In this document: positions 40,313 through 50,845 of the stretch, in pieces
How positions within the stretch are numbered: position 1 is the first letter of the stretch
How the letters are laid out: every line of letters begins with the position of its first letter
DNA from: Mesostigma viride
Taxonomy: Eukaryota; Streptophyta; Mesostigmatophyceae; Mesostigmatales; Mesostigmataceae
Direction: 5' to 3'
DNA length: 64,000 bases
NCBI GenBank assembly: GCA_009746045.1
Contig: RPFO01000348.1
Coordinates: 1,158,301 to 1,222,300 of the forward strand
Notes under the pieces: generated by a model
Seen by the model: the letters and a program-made list of their open reading frames with translations, nothing else
What the model was told of the DNA's origin: nothing
Database searches by the model: none
Translations under genes and position numbers: made by a program

Positions 40313-42361
40313 ATGGTCGTTCTAACAACATTGAGCAGACCGACCAATCTCGCCACCGGGTTAACGCTCGACCCTGAAATGGAGGAGCGTGTTTCTAACA
40401 TCGAAACAGACATAGATGGGCTTCAAGCTAGCGTTACGTTACTTCTTGGCACTTCACATCCATTCGATGAGTCACTCGTTGTCGACGGATTCAAAATTTT
40501 CTACCCGAGCCAGCCGACAAATGTGCGACTCGGAGACAATTACGACGACGAGACCGCAAGCGACCCATCGGAACTTGCTTACAGTCTCGTCGTGAATGGG
40601 TATTCCTATTTTAAATCAGGGACTACTTTAGTCGACGATCTCACTCTAAATGAACCTTACCTTACGGCGAAAGTGGGAGCAACCCAGTACCACGTCTTCG
40701 ACTTTAGCCCTGATACGTTGCTAGACCCTGGTGGCAGAGTCCTGACCCGCGCGCAATTGGACTACCTTTTTGACCAACACGGGGTAGGCAAAACGTCGAT
40801 AGCTAACTTGAACGGGGATTTCGTCCTCCATCTCGAAGACGGGACGACCGTGTCGCACCAAAACGCGTTCAACGTCATCAATGACCAGGATGTGCGAGTC
40901 CAGCTGCCCTACAACGTTACGAATGGCGACGCGAGTGGAATCTGTAAGTTTACCTATCGCGACTACCACACGACCCAGGCGCGCACGGGGGAGAGCGTTG
41001 TGGACGGAGAGGTAGGATATCCATACTTTTCCGACTCTTTCTATGGTCTCGGCGGATCTCGATTTAACGGCCTCCCTCTCCGCGTGGAGTTGTTGTCTTT
41101 CGCCACGATTCGCGACGACAACCGCCGCCTTCCACTAACTGGGAGATCCTTCACCATCACGCGTACATACTCGCCACTGACGGACTGGCGAATGGGTCCG
41201 ATTGACCCTGTGAACGCACTCTACTGGAGCACCAATCCAACCACCGCTAATTGGGAGGTCGTAGAGGGAACGACCCTCAAACAGGGCATAAAGATGACGA
41301 CCCCCTTCGCATACCAACGCAAACTCCCCATCAGGTGGTACATGAATTCCACCCAGCTCACGCCGACCACTCCGACCATCGGCGGAGTCTCCCTCTCGCA
41401 AAACGGGGGACTGCGCGGGGAAGACGCCGTAATCACCGCGCCAGTCGCGGCAGATAGTAACAAGTATATGAACTACGAGATAGACGTCTACAACGACTCG
41501 ACCCTCACCTCCTACACCACCCACAAAGGAGGGGTGATGGTATGCGTTTCAAAAATGAGCCAACTGCACTCCGGCATCCGGACACCAAGTTCCTACATTT
41601 CATATCTAAATCCTGTAAAAATCGCGATCAACGGCGTCTACGCAGACCATGATGTGGGGTGGGGAAAGTCGTTGCCTCCTCTCACCGGTTTTCATCTGTT
41701 GGCGAACGGAGTATCTCAAGGGGCCTTGGATGGGACGTTGAAGACAACGACGTTTCAAAATCCATCCGAAGGCGATGATGTAGAACTCAGATACAGGATC
41801 GTAACCGTAAAGGACTCGCCAAACCTGTCAGGAGAGACCGTGGAGATAGACGGCCCCGCTACGACGCTCCATTCTCTAGAATCATTCTCGCGCCACTCCG
41901 TGACCACGCTGCAAGCAGAAGCTTCGAAATACTACTTTGAAGGGTCTCCCGAAAAATTCTTTTTTGTAAAAACAGCCACTCCGGCACCAAGCAAATGTGT
42001 TGTTTTTTCAGAGCAGCTCATCGACGGCCCATTTCTATTGTGTTTTCGGCTATATTTGGGCAGCAACGATGCTTTCGTCTCGTTTGCAGAAAATACTATG
42101 TCTTTGACGAATAAATATCACCCGGCCACGACAGATGCCCATCAGAATTGGAGAAATGCGGCTACGACGCATTGGGGTATGCTGGGTATCAATCTGCACC
42201 ATAGTGACTATGCACTCGACCTGTTTGACAATCTGAAGTCGAAGGTTCGATACACGTTAAACTCATCATGGAGACAACAAAACAGCTACTGGGTGGCATT
42301 TCGAAGAAAATCGGATGGGAAGGTGGAGCGTTATATATCCAAAACAACTCCTCAAAACTAG
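40313..42361 (+). CDS. Large structural protein, fibre-like
   Basis: 682 residues, intact. A short N-terminal segment is followed by a heptad-like helix (MEERVSNIETDIDGLQASVT, residues ~23-45), then beta-rich sequence with many Asn/Thr/Gly and aromatic residues to the end. No signal peptide or transmembrane segment. A short coiled coil before a long beta region suits a trimeric attachment or fibre protein, but no family is recognised. It is the first gene of the rightward structural arm and stops 4 bp before the next start. Confidence 0.65.
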   Translation: MVVLTTLSRPTNLATGLTLDPEMEERVSNIETDIDGLQASVTLLLGTSHPFDESLVVDGFKIFYPSQPTNVRLGDNYDDETASDPSELAYSLVVNGYSYFKSGTTLVDDLTLNEPYLTAKVGATQYHVFDFSPDTLLDPGGRVLTRAQLDYLFDQHGVGKTSIANLNGDFVLHLEDGTTVSHQNAFNVINDQDVRVQLPYNVTNGDASGICKFTYRDYHTTQARTGESVVDGEVGYPYFSDSFYGLGGSRFNGLPLRVELLSFATIRDDNRRLPLTGRSFTITRTYSPLTDWRMGPIDPVNALYWSTNPTTANWEVVEGTTLKQGIKMTTPFAYQRKLPIRWYMNSTQLTPTTPTIGGVSLSQNGGLRGEDAVITAPVAADSNKYMNYEIDVYNDSTLTSYTTHKGGVMVCVSKMSQLHSGIRTPSSYISYLNPVKIAINGVYADHDVGWGKSLPPLTGFHLLANGVSQGALDGTLKTTTFQNPSEGDDVELRYRIVTVKDSPNLSGETVEIDGPATTLHSLESFSRHSVTTLQAEASKYYFEGSPEKFFFVKTATPAPSKCVVFSEQLIDGPFLLCFRLYLGSNDAFVSFAENTMSLTNKYHPATTDAHQNWRNAATTHWGMLGINLHHSDYALDLFDNLKSKVRYTLNSSWRQQNSYWVAFRRKSDGKVERYISKTTPQN

Positions 42362-42365
42362 TGAC

Positions 42366-43620
42366 ATGACTAAAATCTCAAACTCGTCCGGTATATTTAC
42401 AACCACTCCTACAGACATTATTGACCCGTACATTCCGATGCCCCTCCGACCAGTCTTCCACTTGAGCGGAGAGTACCACGGCGCGTATGTCTGGCCAATC
42501 AAAGATGACCTACAAGACATAGAGTTCGACTCTCTAAAAACCAACAATCCATCCGGATCGTACACAGCCGTCGGAGACGTGTTGGAGCTGCGTCACAGGT
42601 CCACCTCGTCGAGGAATTGTAGCATTTTTGGCAAATATAGCGTCACAAAACCCGTACCGGGTGTGGCGGATACTTGGTTTAAGGAGCTAACACTCACGAA
42701 TGAGAGTGTCATCCGCACGGTTGTTAAGTGTCCCGATGTTCAATACGGCGTGCAAATGAACCAATATACTGCCAAAATATATGGGATTCTACCAGCTCGT
42801 CAGTCGGTAAGGAAGTTTTATGTAAGACTTGGATTTTCAAACACCAAGTTGAGCAATGATCCGTTGCTTATCAGCGTAGTCGTTGGAGAAGCGTGGACTG
42901 GCGGTTTTTCTACAACGACAATTCAAAATCCTCGTCGTACGTTGACATAACCTGTGATCATATTTCACTGGTTGATCCTCCAGTTACTGGTATGATCCAT
43001 TTGGCGACCGTGACGTTCCAGGTATTAGATCCAACAGTATCTGGCCCGAGCCCGCTTTTATTTGCTTCTAGCCTAAGCTACTATTATGGTTCAAGCCTGT
43101 CGTCAATTGGCGGCAATCACGGGATGGACGTGGCCCTGTATGAAGATGTCCGAGAAACTAGGCGTATATCGCACACGATTTGGAAGCAGATTCTTTGGTC
43201 GGTCTGAGGCAGCCCATATACGACTACCCGCTTCCGCAATTTTGGCACGGCGCCCCTGTGGCCGTGATGTCTTTCCACGACCCGGCCACACAATCGGAAC
43301 TAACTCTTCCGACCGCGTTGACCAATATCCTTGTCAGGTTAACATTTGATAACAACCCACCAACGATTCTCGACATATCAAACCCATATCGCTTAACGGC
43401 TAGCGGCCTGTCCGTCTGGCCGGTAAACGTTATAATTGGCAGCAACTGGAATGTTGTTTCAGGATACGAGGAGGATGACGGGGTGTTTGAAATCGCATTG
43501 CGGATTCCTCGCATCACCACTGACACGTCAACAAACATAGCGTTGTCTACGGCGTTTTGCAAGTCGCGCGCTGGAAAAATGGCCGTGTCGACTAACAAGA
43601 CCCTCACTTGGACGTTATAA
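42366..43620 (+). CDS. Structural protein, beta-rich, with two frameshifts
   Basis: Begins MTKISNSSGIFTTTPTDIID. Three frames follow one another: 42366-~42895 (ends VVVGEAW), ~42893-43180 (WRFFYNDNSKSSSYVDITCD onward) and ~43180-43620 (contains IYDYPLPQFWHGAPVAVMSF and ends TLTWTL). Joined, about 415 residues, rich in beta-strand patterns. Probably a capsid-associated protein; no family recognised. Shifts near 42893 and 43175. Confidence 0.55.
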
Positions 43621-43642
43621 AAATCTATGATTATATGCAGAA

Positions 43643-44146
43643 ATGGCAAGGCGTCAGAAATCAGCACGGCGCCGTCCTTCAAGTAAAAGGGGAAAACCGA
43701 AGCGTAAGGTCGCACCCCAGTCGCAGGTGACCGCTTCATCGACCAACACCATTGTCATCCACAGCGCGCCGGTCCGAAGAGCGGTGAACAAAGGGAAGGT
43801 CGCAGAGGCGCGAGGGTTCAAGGATGCCCTTCTCATGGCGTCAGTGATGGCGAACTCTAGACCGGTCGCGTACCCCCCATTGTCCGCGTATGCCCAACCG
43901 GCCCCTGTCGCGCCGGCTCCCGAACCGGTTGTCGTCGATGAAGCAGTGGCGGCACCCCCGGAGCCTGCGGGTGTACCTGTCGGGAAACGAGTCCAGGTGG
44001 GAGGCGCGAGGTGGAAATGCCCACAACCCGGGTGTAAGAGCACGTTCGCAAACGAAAAAAACCTCCTGCTGCATCTCAGGAGGGTCCACAACACGGTCGT
44101 GGGAATTCCAAAAGAAGGCGCTGAAAAAAATCTCACAGAAGAGTAA
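43643..44146 (+). CDS. Basic protein with C2H2 zinc finger
   Basis: 167 residues, intact. The N-terminal 25 residues are strongly basic (RRQKSARRRPSSKRGKPKRK), suitable as a nuclear signal or DNA-condensing tail. The middle is Ala/Pro-rich. Residues ~124-150 are a canonical C2H2 finger: WKCPQPGCKSTFANEKNLLL with HLRRVH (C-x4-C-x12-H-x4-H). A single finger with a basic tail could be a virion DNA-binding or regulatory protein. It starts 23 bp after the previous gene and ends 2 bp before the penton gene. Confidence 0.75.
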   Translation: MARRQKSARRRPSSKRGKPKRKVAPQSQVTASSTNTIVIHSAPVRRAVNKGKVAEARGFKDALLMASVMANSRPVAYPPLSAYAQPAPVAPAPEPVVVDEAVAAPPEPAGVPVGKRVQVGGARWKCPQPGCKSTFANEKNLLLHLRRVHNTVVGIPKEGAEKNLTEE

Positions 44147-44148
44147 AC

Positions 44149-45248
44149 ATGAGCAGCCCGCTGTTCACTGACGCCGAGATGCTCGAGATCTCTCAATGGA
44201 TGACCCTCCATCCAAATGTCCCACGAGAGTTCATTGAGGCAGCCATGCTCTACTGTAAGAAGAAGCCACTCACAGGGAAGACAAGGCGCGCCATGAAAAG
44301 GGCATCGGCGAAAATTGAGGAAGGCGTCGTCAAGGTTTTTGGGACAAACGAAATTACTTCTGAGCTATTGTCAGAAGAAGTGGCCGATGAAGAGTTCATC
44401 CAGGAAACGCTGACACTCACTCTTCGCACGGAGAACCGAACTCGCGGGACGCTAGTGGATCCGGTATGGGACATCCCGGCGGGACTCCTTGACGATTATC
44501 ACGACGTCGGGCTTACCCTCATGACCATCCCGTTTGAACAGACTCACATCAGCGAAGGAAACCGATACTTCACTGTCCGTTTGTCTGGCAGCGAGTCCCC
44601 TACGAAGGTGACCTTGCCGCTCGGCTCGTACACGACTATCGAAAACCGAAAAAACATAGAGGAAGCTTTGAAGGCGGTAGATCCTGGGTTCTCGGTCACG
44701 TACAACAGGGCGACTAGTCTTTTACCGTGACAAATGCCACCGAGTTCTCTGTCGCGGTGGATGAGCCCACGGGCCGGGTGTTGGGGCTCATGGAAGGATC
44801 ATATCCTTTCACAGGTGTCCTCGCTAGCAACCGGCCAGCAACGAATGGGAGACTGAGAATGGTGTATGTATACAGCGACATCGTTCGAGGAAACGTGATA
44901 TCATCGTCGACAGGCACGGGATATGGAGGCCTTTTGGCCGTCTGTCCCAACATGTCGCAGTTCTTAGAACCCATTGTTTGGCAGGCAGCGACCCCTTTGT
45001 GGCAGCATCTCAAGGACTCTCCCAGCAACATCACGATCCGACTGCTCGACGAGGACGACGCTCCTATAACTGTCTACTCGGATTGGGCTCTTCAGCTCTC
45101 CTTCCGCATAAGCCCTCAGAAGGCGATGGGAATAGAGGCGAGGAAGATCGGGAGCGTTTTGAAGTATATGGCCCTTGACAGGACCGTCCAGCCACAAACC
45201 AGATTTATTTCTCAGCCATCTAGTACTATCGAGGACGATGAAAGTTAA
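44149..45248 (+). CDS. Penton-type minor capsid protein (one frameshift)
   Basis: Two frames join at about 44720 in a T-run: 44149-44730 (starts MSSPLFTDAEMLEISQWMTL, contains YFTVRLSGSESPTKVTLPLG and NIEEALKAVDPGFSVTYN) and ~44722-45248 (TVTNATEFSVAVDEPTGRVL, YVYSDIVRGNVISSS, LLAVCPNMSQF). The pattern V-Y-S-D-I-V ... L-L, with a single jelly-roll-like strand order, and the place just before MCP fit the penton/minor capsid protein of PLVs and virophages. About 365 residues. Assignment rests on motif layout and context. Confidence 0.7.
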
Positions 45249-45594
45249 TTTTGGAGCAATCGGAAACGTGGCTAGACGCGTGGGAGAGTTTGCCGGCAAC
45301 GCTATCAAGAGGGTCGGCGACGGGGCGGCCATCGTGTCAGCTGTCAAGAAAGCCGGGCACGTCGCTGGCGAAGTCATCTCAAAAATTGGCGACGGGGCGC
45401 GGGCTGCCAAACAGGCGGCGGGCATTGTCGATTCCGCGCTCGGACACATCCCATCCAACATGATCGCGAAGAGTACGCTGCTCGGGAAAGCGTACTCGGT
45501 CGCAAACACTGGTCTGAGCGCCTTGTCCAACCTCGAAAGACGGGTTGATGGAGCGAAGGTAAAAAATCCCATACTCGGCCAGCTTCTTCAGTAA
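45238..45594 (+). CDS. Small amphipathic capsid-interior protein (pVI-like candidate)
   Basis: 118 residues from MKVNFGAIGNVARRVGEFAG, overlapping the penton stop by 11 bp. Gly/Ala/Val/Lys-rich with successive amphipathic helices (AGEVISKIGDGARAAKQAAG). Size, composition and position between penton and MCP match the small membrane-active cement proteins compared to adenovirus pVI in Polintons and PLVs. A longer in-frame start at 45175 exists but would lie deep in the penton gene. Confidence 0.55.
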   Translation: MKVNFGAIGNVARRVGEFAGNAIKRVGDGAAIVSAVKKAGHVAGEVISKIGDGARAAKQAAGIVDSALGHIPSNMIAKSTLLGKAYSVANTGLSALSNLERRVDGAKVKNPILGQLLQ

Positions 45595-45609
45595 AAATAT
45601 CTCATTCGA

Positions 45610-46914
45610 ATGTATACACAATCTATGGCTTCGGACAATTCCTGGTACTCGCGCGCTATCCCCAAGTCCATGCAATACCTCGTGAAGGCGCTGGGTCAGC
45701 ACACGACTCAACGAGTCCATCTCAGCACCCTCTCAGCAAGCGACGGCATCAAACAAGGGTCTGTGGTCGCGGTCCGCCTCCCCACGTCCGGGTTCGTGGA
45801 CTTGCACTCCTTCGCAATGTTTTTCACGGGGACCCCCACGACCACGGCGGGGTTCGCGAAGTTCCCCGCGTACACGTCCTCCATCATCAGGCGCCTCGAG
45901 GTACTGGCAGGAGGTCAGACCGTCGACAGCATCAACGACTACTCCCAGCTGTTCCATACGCTGCTCTCGGTGCACGGCGGTGTCGAGTACAATCTCGCGC
46001 AGGCTCCCGCTGGTTGGTCGAAGAATAACAACATCGTCATTGCTGATGCGGCTGGCGCTCTCACAAACAACGTGAAGGCAAACACCGCAGTGGACGGCGT
46101 CATTGACCACTTTTTGGGATTCCTGAGTGGCGAGCCTCGGATCGTGGATCTGAGTCTCTTCCCCCCCATCGAGATCCGAATCACACTCATGGACGGAGGG
46201 GTGATGCTTCCTAGCGTGGCGCAAGCAGCTGCTGCTGGTGGCATCGTGGCCGTTGACGCAGGAACGGGGGTTGGTTTCGAACTGAGCAACATCCACTTTA
46301 GCATCGACACGTACAGGTTCCAAGAGATATCGTGGGCCAGATTTTCTCGTCCAGGCTTGCCGAGGGTGGAACTCTCTCCTTCAAGTGGCGGACGTGGCAG
46401 TCCACCAAACAGTCGCTCGGGACTCGCTCCCTATGCCATCAAGGCGTCGCTGTCTTCCGCGTCCGCCAGCAAACTCCTGGCGATTCAGGTTGCTGCCGGC
46501 GCGGACGTGACCAACGCATCTGGCAATACGATGTTCAATCACATCGCGGATGGTATGACTTCCTACCAATACGACATCAACGGATCCAACCTAGCGCCTG
46601 GATACCGTACGAACGCAACCGAGGCGTGGATCAATCTGTTGTCCGCGTTCGGTGACCAGGGGAATGTCTTGTCCTGTGTCCGGGAGGGCATGACTCCTAC
46701 CACGTGGCTAAACAACAACTTCACGATGGCGTGTCACCTTAATATGCCGTGTGCCGGTCCAGAGTACATGAGCGGCCTTGACCTTCGTGGCACGGCATCG
46801 GTGGTCACGCTGCGAGTCGAGAAGGGAGCAACGGACTGCATTTCCTACATCTTCACGGAATGCGAATCAAAGATGGACATCGCTGCAGGCAGGCAGGCAG
46901 CCGTGTACCTCTAA
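45610..46914 (+). CDS. Major capsid protein, double jelly-roll type
   Basis: 434 residues (429 from the second Met), no shift. It opens SWYSRAIPKSMQYLVKALGQ, then SGFVDLHSFAMFFTG, two long beta-rich halves separated near residue 230 (SNIHFSIDTYRFQEISW), and ends YIFTECESKMDIAAGRQAAV. Length, the 'vDL...' strand early and the 'E-C-x-S-x-x-x-I-x-x-G-R-Q' C-terminal strand match PLV-type MCPs, which build the icosahedral shell. Its neighbours penton and ATPase support this. MCP identity is high; group assignment would need profile searches. Confidence 0.8.
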   Translation: MYTQSMASDNSWYSRAIPKSMQYLVKALGQHTTQRVHLSTLSASDGIKQGSVVAVRLPTSGFVDLHSFAMFFTGTPTTTAGFAKFPAYTSSIIRRLEVLAGGQTVDSINDYSQLFHTLLSVHGGVEYNLAQAPAGWSKNNNIVIADAAGALTNNVKANTAVDGVIDHFLGFLSGEPRIVDLSLFPPIEIRITLMDGGVMLPSVAQAAAAGGIVAVDAGTGVGFELSNIHFSIDTYRFQEISWARFSRPGLPRVELSPSSGGRGSPPNSRSGLAPYAIKASLSSASASKLLAIQVAAGADVTNASGNTMFNHIADGMTSYQYDINGSNLAPGYRTNATEAWINLLSAFGDQGNVLSCVREGMTPTTWLNNNFTMACHLNMPCAGPEYMSGLDLRGTASVVTLRVEKGATDCISYIFTECESKMDIAAGRQAAVYL

Positions 46915-46942
46915 AAAATATATACGTGTGTAATGACAAACG

Positions 46943-47113
46943 ATGGACTACTTTCGAGACCCTAGCATCACAGCTAATCCGTTTAACAGGTTGAAGTTGA
47001 TTTTTGACATTCCTGAAATGGCAGATTCTGGTCTGTCCATGACAATGCCAGCTAGACGAGCATTGCCCCTTCTCCCCACCTTCAAGTATCCGCTACCAAA
47101 CCAAAAAAAATAA
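46943..47113 (+). CDS. 56-residue ORF after MCP
   Basis: Starts MDYFRDPSITANPFNRLKLI and ends YPLPNQKK with TAA in an A-run. It is the only open frame in the ~220 bp between MCP and the adhesin gene and uses codons like its neighbours. No family recognised; small proteins here in related elements are often capsid-associated. Confidence 0.45.
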   Translation: MDYFRDPSITANPFNRLKLIFDIPEMADSGLSMTMPARRALPLLPTFKYPLPNQKK

Positions 47114-47132
47114 CGACGATTAGTCTATACAA

Positions 47133-49110
47133 ATGTTGCTGGATAGTGGTATATGCCCCGCTCTTTTATATAAACGACGCGTTCCTAGTACCTCGGTCAC
47201 GGTTGGGTTATCAACAGTGGACCTTACACCATCGAATGTCCCCGTTTTCGTGATGGCGACATTTAATGAAGACGTCACTGGTTTTGATCTATCAGACATT
47301 GACGTGACAAACGGAACGGCAGTCGACCTCTTTTTAGGTGCACCGGCGACGTATTTTTTTGATATAACAAATATCACAGGTTCGATCCCAACCACGGTTT
47401 CCGTGAAAGAAAATAAGGTAACAGGGGTTTCTGGGGCATATAACGACGAATCCAACCTGTTATCATTTACCTACACCCCTCCTTCCACCACCGTCACACT
47501 TGCTACAACGGCAGGCGCTAATCCTACTGCGAGCCCTATCGCAGTGGCTGCCACTTTCAGTAAGTCCATAGCTGGTTTTTCCATAGACGACATAGTAGTT
47601 ACCAATGGGACCGCTTCCTCGTTGACAGGCAGTGGTTCATCTTATACATTCTCGGTCACTCCCATCACGGCATACACCCCCACCACTGTTAGCGTGGGAG
47701 TGGATGTGGTGGACGGTGGAAACGACGCATCCAATACTCTAACATTCACACTGAGCCCTCCACCTATCACAGTCGCTCTATCTACAGCTGCAGGGACGTA
47801 TCCAACCACAAGCCCCGTCACAATGGATGTCACATTTGACAAGCCCGTGACGGGTTTGGTAGCTGGGACATCTACGTGAACAACGGAACAGCGTCGTCGG
47901 TAACCGGTACCGGGGCATCATACCAGTTCGCAATGACACCGACCACTCCATACTCCCAGACGACCGTGAGGGTGGTCGATGGCACGACGGTAGGCGAATT
48001 CGGGGTCACAAACGCCGAGTCCAACACGGTCGCGTTCACCTACTCCCCGCCGCCTACCGTCACCCTCGCGACTTCGGCCGGGGCAACACCGTCCGCGAGC
48101 CCAGTCGGCGTGACGGCTACCTTCAGCCGGTCAGTCACTGGTTTTGCGCTCGGGGACATCGTCGTTACCAACGGGACGGCGTCCAACTTGGTGCAGGTAA
48201 ACGCGGCGTTTTACACGTTCGACGTGTCAGGAACCTCGAACACACTGACGACCGTCAGCGTGGGTGCCAACGCGGCGACAGACTCCGTGTCGGGCCATGG
48301 GAACTCGGCGTCTAACCGCTTACTTTTACGTATACGCCAGTTTACAACCCCGCAACAGACCCCAATCTGTTCGCGTGGTACGATCCGTCCGACAGCGCCA
48401 CGGTGTTCAGCGACACGTCGGGCACAACCCAGCAAAACACGACAGGTGGGAACGTGATGCGCGTGAACGACAAGGGGCCGAACGGGTACCACGTGACGCA
48501 GGCAACTTCCGCCAAGTGCCCGACACTGGATACGGCGGAGCTGAACTCGAAACGGTCCCTCCGTTTTATTAACTCGCGGTCTGGCTTGTTGGAGTCCGTG
48601 AACAATTTCTGGAACGCGGTCGGGGTAAGTGCGAGTGTTTTTATAGTCGCCAAACAGCTAACGACTGCAACGTATCCAGAAATAGGGAGTTTTACGGGTA
48701 TTAGAGGTTATATGCTTGGATCGTCGAACGGCAATTGTTATCTCATGTCTTATCAGTCACAGGCACAGACCGTTATCCTATTCGCTCCCGGTTCTGTATA
48801 CGAAACCGTGAGCACCAGGGCTCAGTTCTTTGACAACAAGGCACACGTCTGGCGCTTTCATGCAACAGCAGTACAAACGCCTTTCTCACCCGCTTCGACG
48901 GACGACCCGGCTATGACAGAGTGGGATCGGACCCTACAACTGGTTCAGGGAATCTCTATTGGAGGAGACACGTCCAACGCGAGTCGTGCTTTTGATGGGT
49001 GGATTGGCGAGATCCTTATCTACAACACCGCCAAAACGTCAGCGGAGCTTGAGCTGATACGCGGCTACCTCGCAGCCAAGTGGGGGGCACCGTTAACTCC
49101 TCCAGCATAG
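47133..49110 (+). CDS. Adhesin-like protein: Ig-like repeats plus ConA/LamG-type lectin domain (frameshifted)
   Basis: Three frames give one protein of about 655 residues. Five Ig-like repeats of the bacterial type run from residue ~25 to ~400, each with TVTLATTAGANPTASPIAVA, ATFSKSIAGFSIDDIVVTNG and a Y-x-F-x-V strand. The C-terminal ~250 residues read NLFAWYDPSDSATVFSD, VMRVNDKGPNGYHVTQA, RAFDGWIGEILIYN and IRGYLAAKWG, the signature of concanavalin-A-like/LamG phage and bacterial surface domains. Shifts at about 47866 (a G-run) and 48328. Such proteins bind cell-surface glycans, so this is the best receptor-binding candidate. The repeats may be of bacterial origin. Confidence 0.75.
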
Positions 49111-49148
49111 GCCTCTATAACTAAATATCTATCCATATCATGTAAGCA

Positions 49149-49853
49149 ATGGACTATCCAAATTATTACCAGATAGTACTTGACAGCGAGGCTTCATCGA
49201 GTGACAGTGACGTTGACAATGCGGCATTTCGTTTTAAAATTAAGCCAGATCCAAGTGCTCCCATCATTGACGGGGATTGGAGAGGCGGGCTTCACTTTGC
49301 GTCCATTGCAGGAATCGAAAGCACCCCCCTCACGTGCTCATTGGCTTGGTATCCCCCAGTTTCTTGGGTGGTGAGCACAATTTGGACCAGGGGGTTGTGT
49401 TGGGATCAGAAATATGCAAAAAAGCAACAGCAACAACGACCACTTTCGACTATTCTTTGATCAATGATCACGCATATTTCAATTTGAGGAATCCACATCT
49501 CTTTAGGAACGGGGGCATTCTGGAGATAAGGTTGGCCCACATAGATAGGGACGTAGGAGACACGGAATATCAAAACGTTGCTGCATACGATTCTTTCGTC
49601 TGCGTGTTACAATTTGAGAGGGTGCGAGGTTTTAATAAATGCAAATGTCATGGCAAGTAATTTCTGCGCATCATATATGGGTGGTTGCTTCGGAAAATTC
49701 ACTCTCGTGGACACTCTAGAATCTTCGTTCAGGCGCTTGACAAGTGACCCAGTTGATTACTCGCACGCTTACGAGTCTTTTTACCTAAATTCACGTCCCA
49801 GAACTCGCCACGTGGTAGAGGCCACCTTAGACTTGCATCGCTCCGAAATTTAG
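49149..49853 (+). CDS. Viral protein of unknown function, frameshifted
   Basis: Starts MDYPNYYQIVLDSEASSSDS. Three successive frames: 49149-~49375 (contains GDWRGGLHFASIAGIESTPL), ~49370-49620 (FDYSLINDHAYFNLRNPHLF, GGILEIRLAHIDRDVG) and ~49615-49853 (CFGKFTLVDTLESSFRRLTS). About 230 residues if joined. The 'W-x-x-G-L-x-x-a-s-I' pattern near residue 45 and beta-rich ending are common among small structural proteins of this virus group. No firm family. Confidence 0.45.
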
Positions 49854-50002
49854 CCAAGTTCGACACTTGTACAAGTCCAGCCACCTTCGCGTCCTGTCCA
49901 GGCCGTGCCAGCAGACGTAACGGACCTTGGCACATTGTGCACAAATAGGCAAAATCACGTGCAAGTCACGCATCTCACGTTGCAAGCTCTCTGCCGGTAG
50001 CC

Positions 50003-50575
50003 ATGGCTTCCCGAAACGCAGGGCCTTGCGAGAAAGCGCTGGCAATGCTTGGAAAAATCCTCGATGGTCTCGAGGACGGCCAGACAAAGATATCTGACCA
50101 GCTCGCACACCTGACGCACAAGGTCTCCCTTCTTTCCGGAAACGAAGGTGCTGTTGGAGGCACCGGACCTACCTGCGAGGTCTTCAAGATTCACGACGCC
50201 GGATATGACGATGTCGACCGCAAGACGCCAAAAATTTGCGTCGAGTGGGTCTACGAGAAGAATGCGGCAAAGCCGAGGAAGGTCGAGGACCGCTGCGAGT
50301 GGATTCGCCTCGACCAAGCCGACGGGTGCGTTAAGATGGTTGACGATTTCCTCAATGGCTTCTCCAAGTCCAAGCGCCAGCCAGGCATTTCCCCCATTGC
50401 GCTCTACAGGGCATGGGAGGAGGTAAAGAAGGGTTTCGAGGACGCAAAGACCGCCACTTCCAATGGCAGGAAGAGGAGCCGCGAGGGAGCGTCAAGCTCC
50501 CACGGCCATGGCGACAAGAAGAACTCCGCCTCGTACGTGAAGAGCCTGACTGGACACTCCAAGGACAAGGAGTAG
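50003..50575 (+). CDS. Coiled-coil protein with basic tail, TIR-proximal
   Basis: 190 residues, intact, with a good eukaryotic start context (GTAGCCATGGC). Residues ~10-45 are a helix suited to a coiled coil (KALAMLGKILDGLEDGQTKI). The middle (VEWVYEKNAAKPRKVEDRCE) is mixed. The tail has NGRKRSREG, a nuclear-signal-like cluster, and Ser/His/Lys-rich sequence. Codon choice is more GC-rich than in its neighbours, so it could be a captured host gene. No family recognised. About 270 bp to the TIR hold nothing else. Confidence 0.5.
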   Translation: MASRNAGPCEKALAMLGKILDGLEDGQTKISDQLAHLTHKVSLLSGNEGAVGGTGPTCEVFKIHDAGYDDVDRKTPKICVEWVYEKNAAKPRKVEDRCEWIRLDQADGCVKMVDDFLNGFSKSKRQPGISPIALYRAWEEVKKGFEDAKTATSNGRKRSREGASSSHGHGDKKNSASYVKSLTGHSKDKE

Positions 50576-50845
50576 ATTGTCGTCTTGTTGACGACGGCAA
50601 CGAGCTTGCCATTTTCGCTCTTGTCGAGCTGATAACGAATGTAAACGTGTTATATTTTTTAATGAATTCGTTTATGCAGTATAAAACGCGTCAATATATG
50701 CTGAAAACAATTTTCATTTCGTCTCGAATTGCAGTTCTAACTGCGGTTTAAAAAATAGAGTAAACCTCTCATGCATCGACGCAGGTCGTATGGGATTCTT
50801 GCATAGGTCGTCTGAGTTTTCAGATTAATAAACCCTAACACTCTG

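Noticed and set aside
33961-50575. Protein-primed DNA polymerase, DDE integrase or adenain-type protease expected of a classical Polinton
   Set aside because: No frame between the TIRs shows their motifs; the integrase is a tyrosine recombinase and the replication gene is a primase-helicase.
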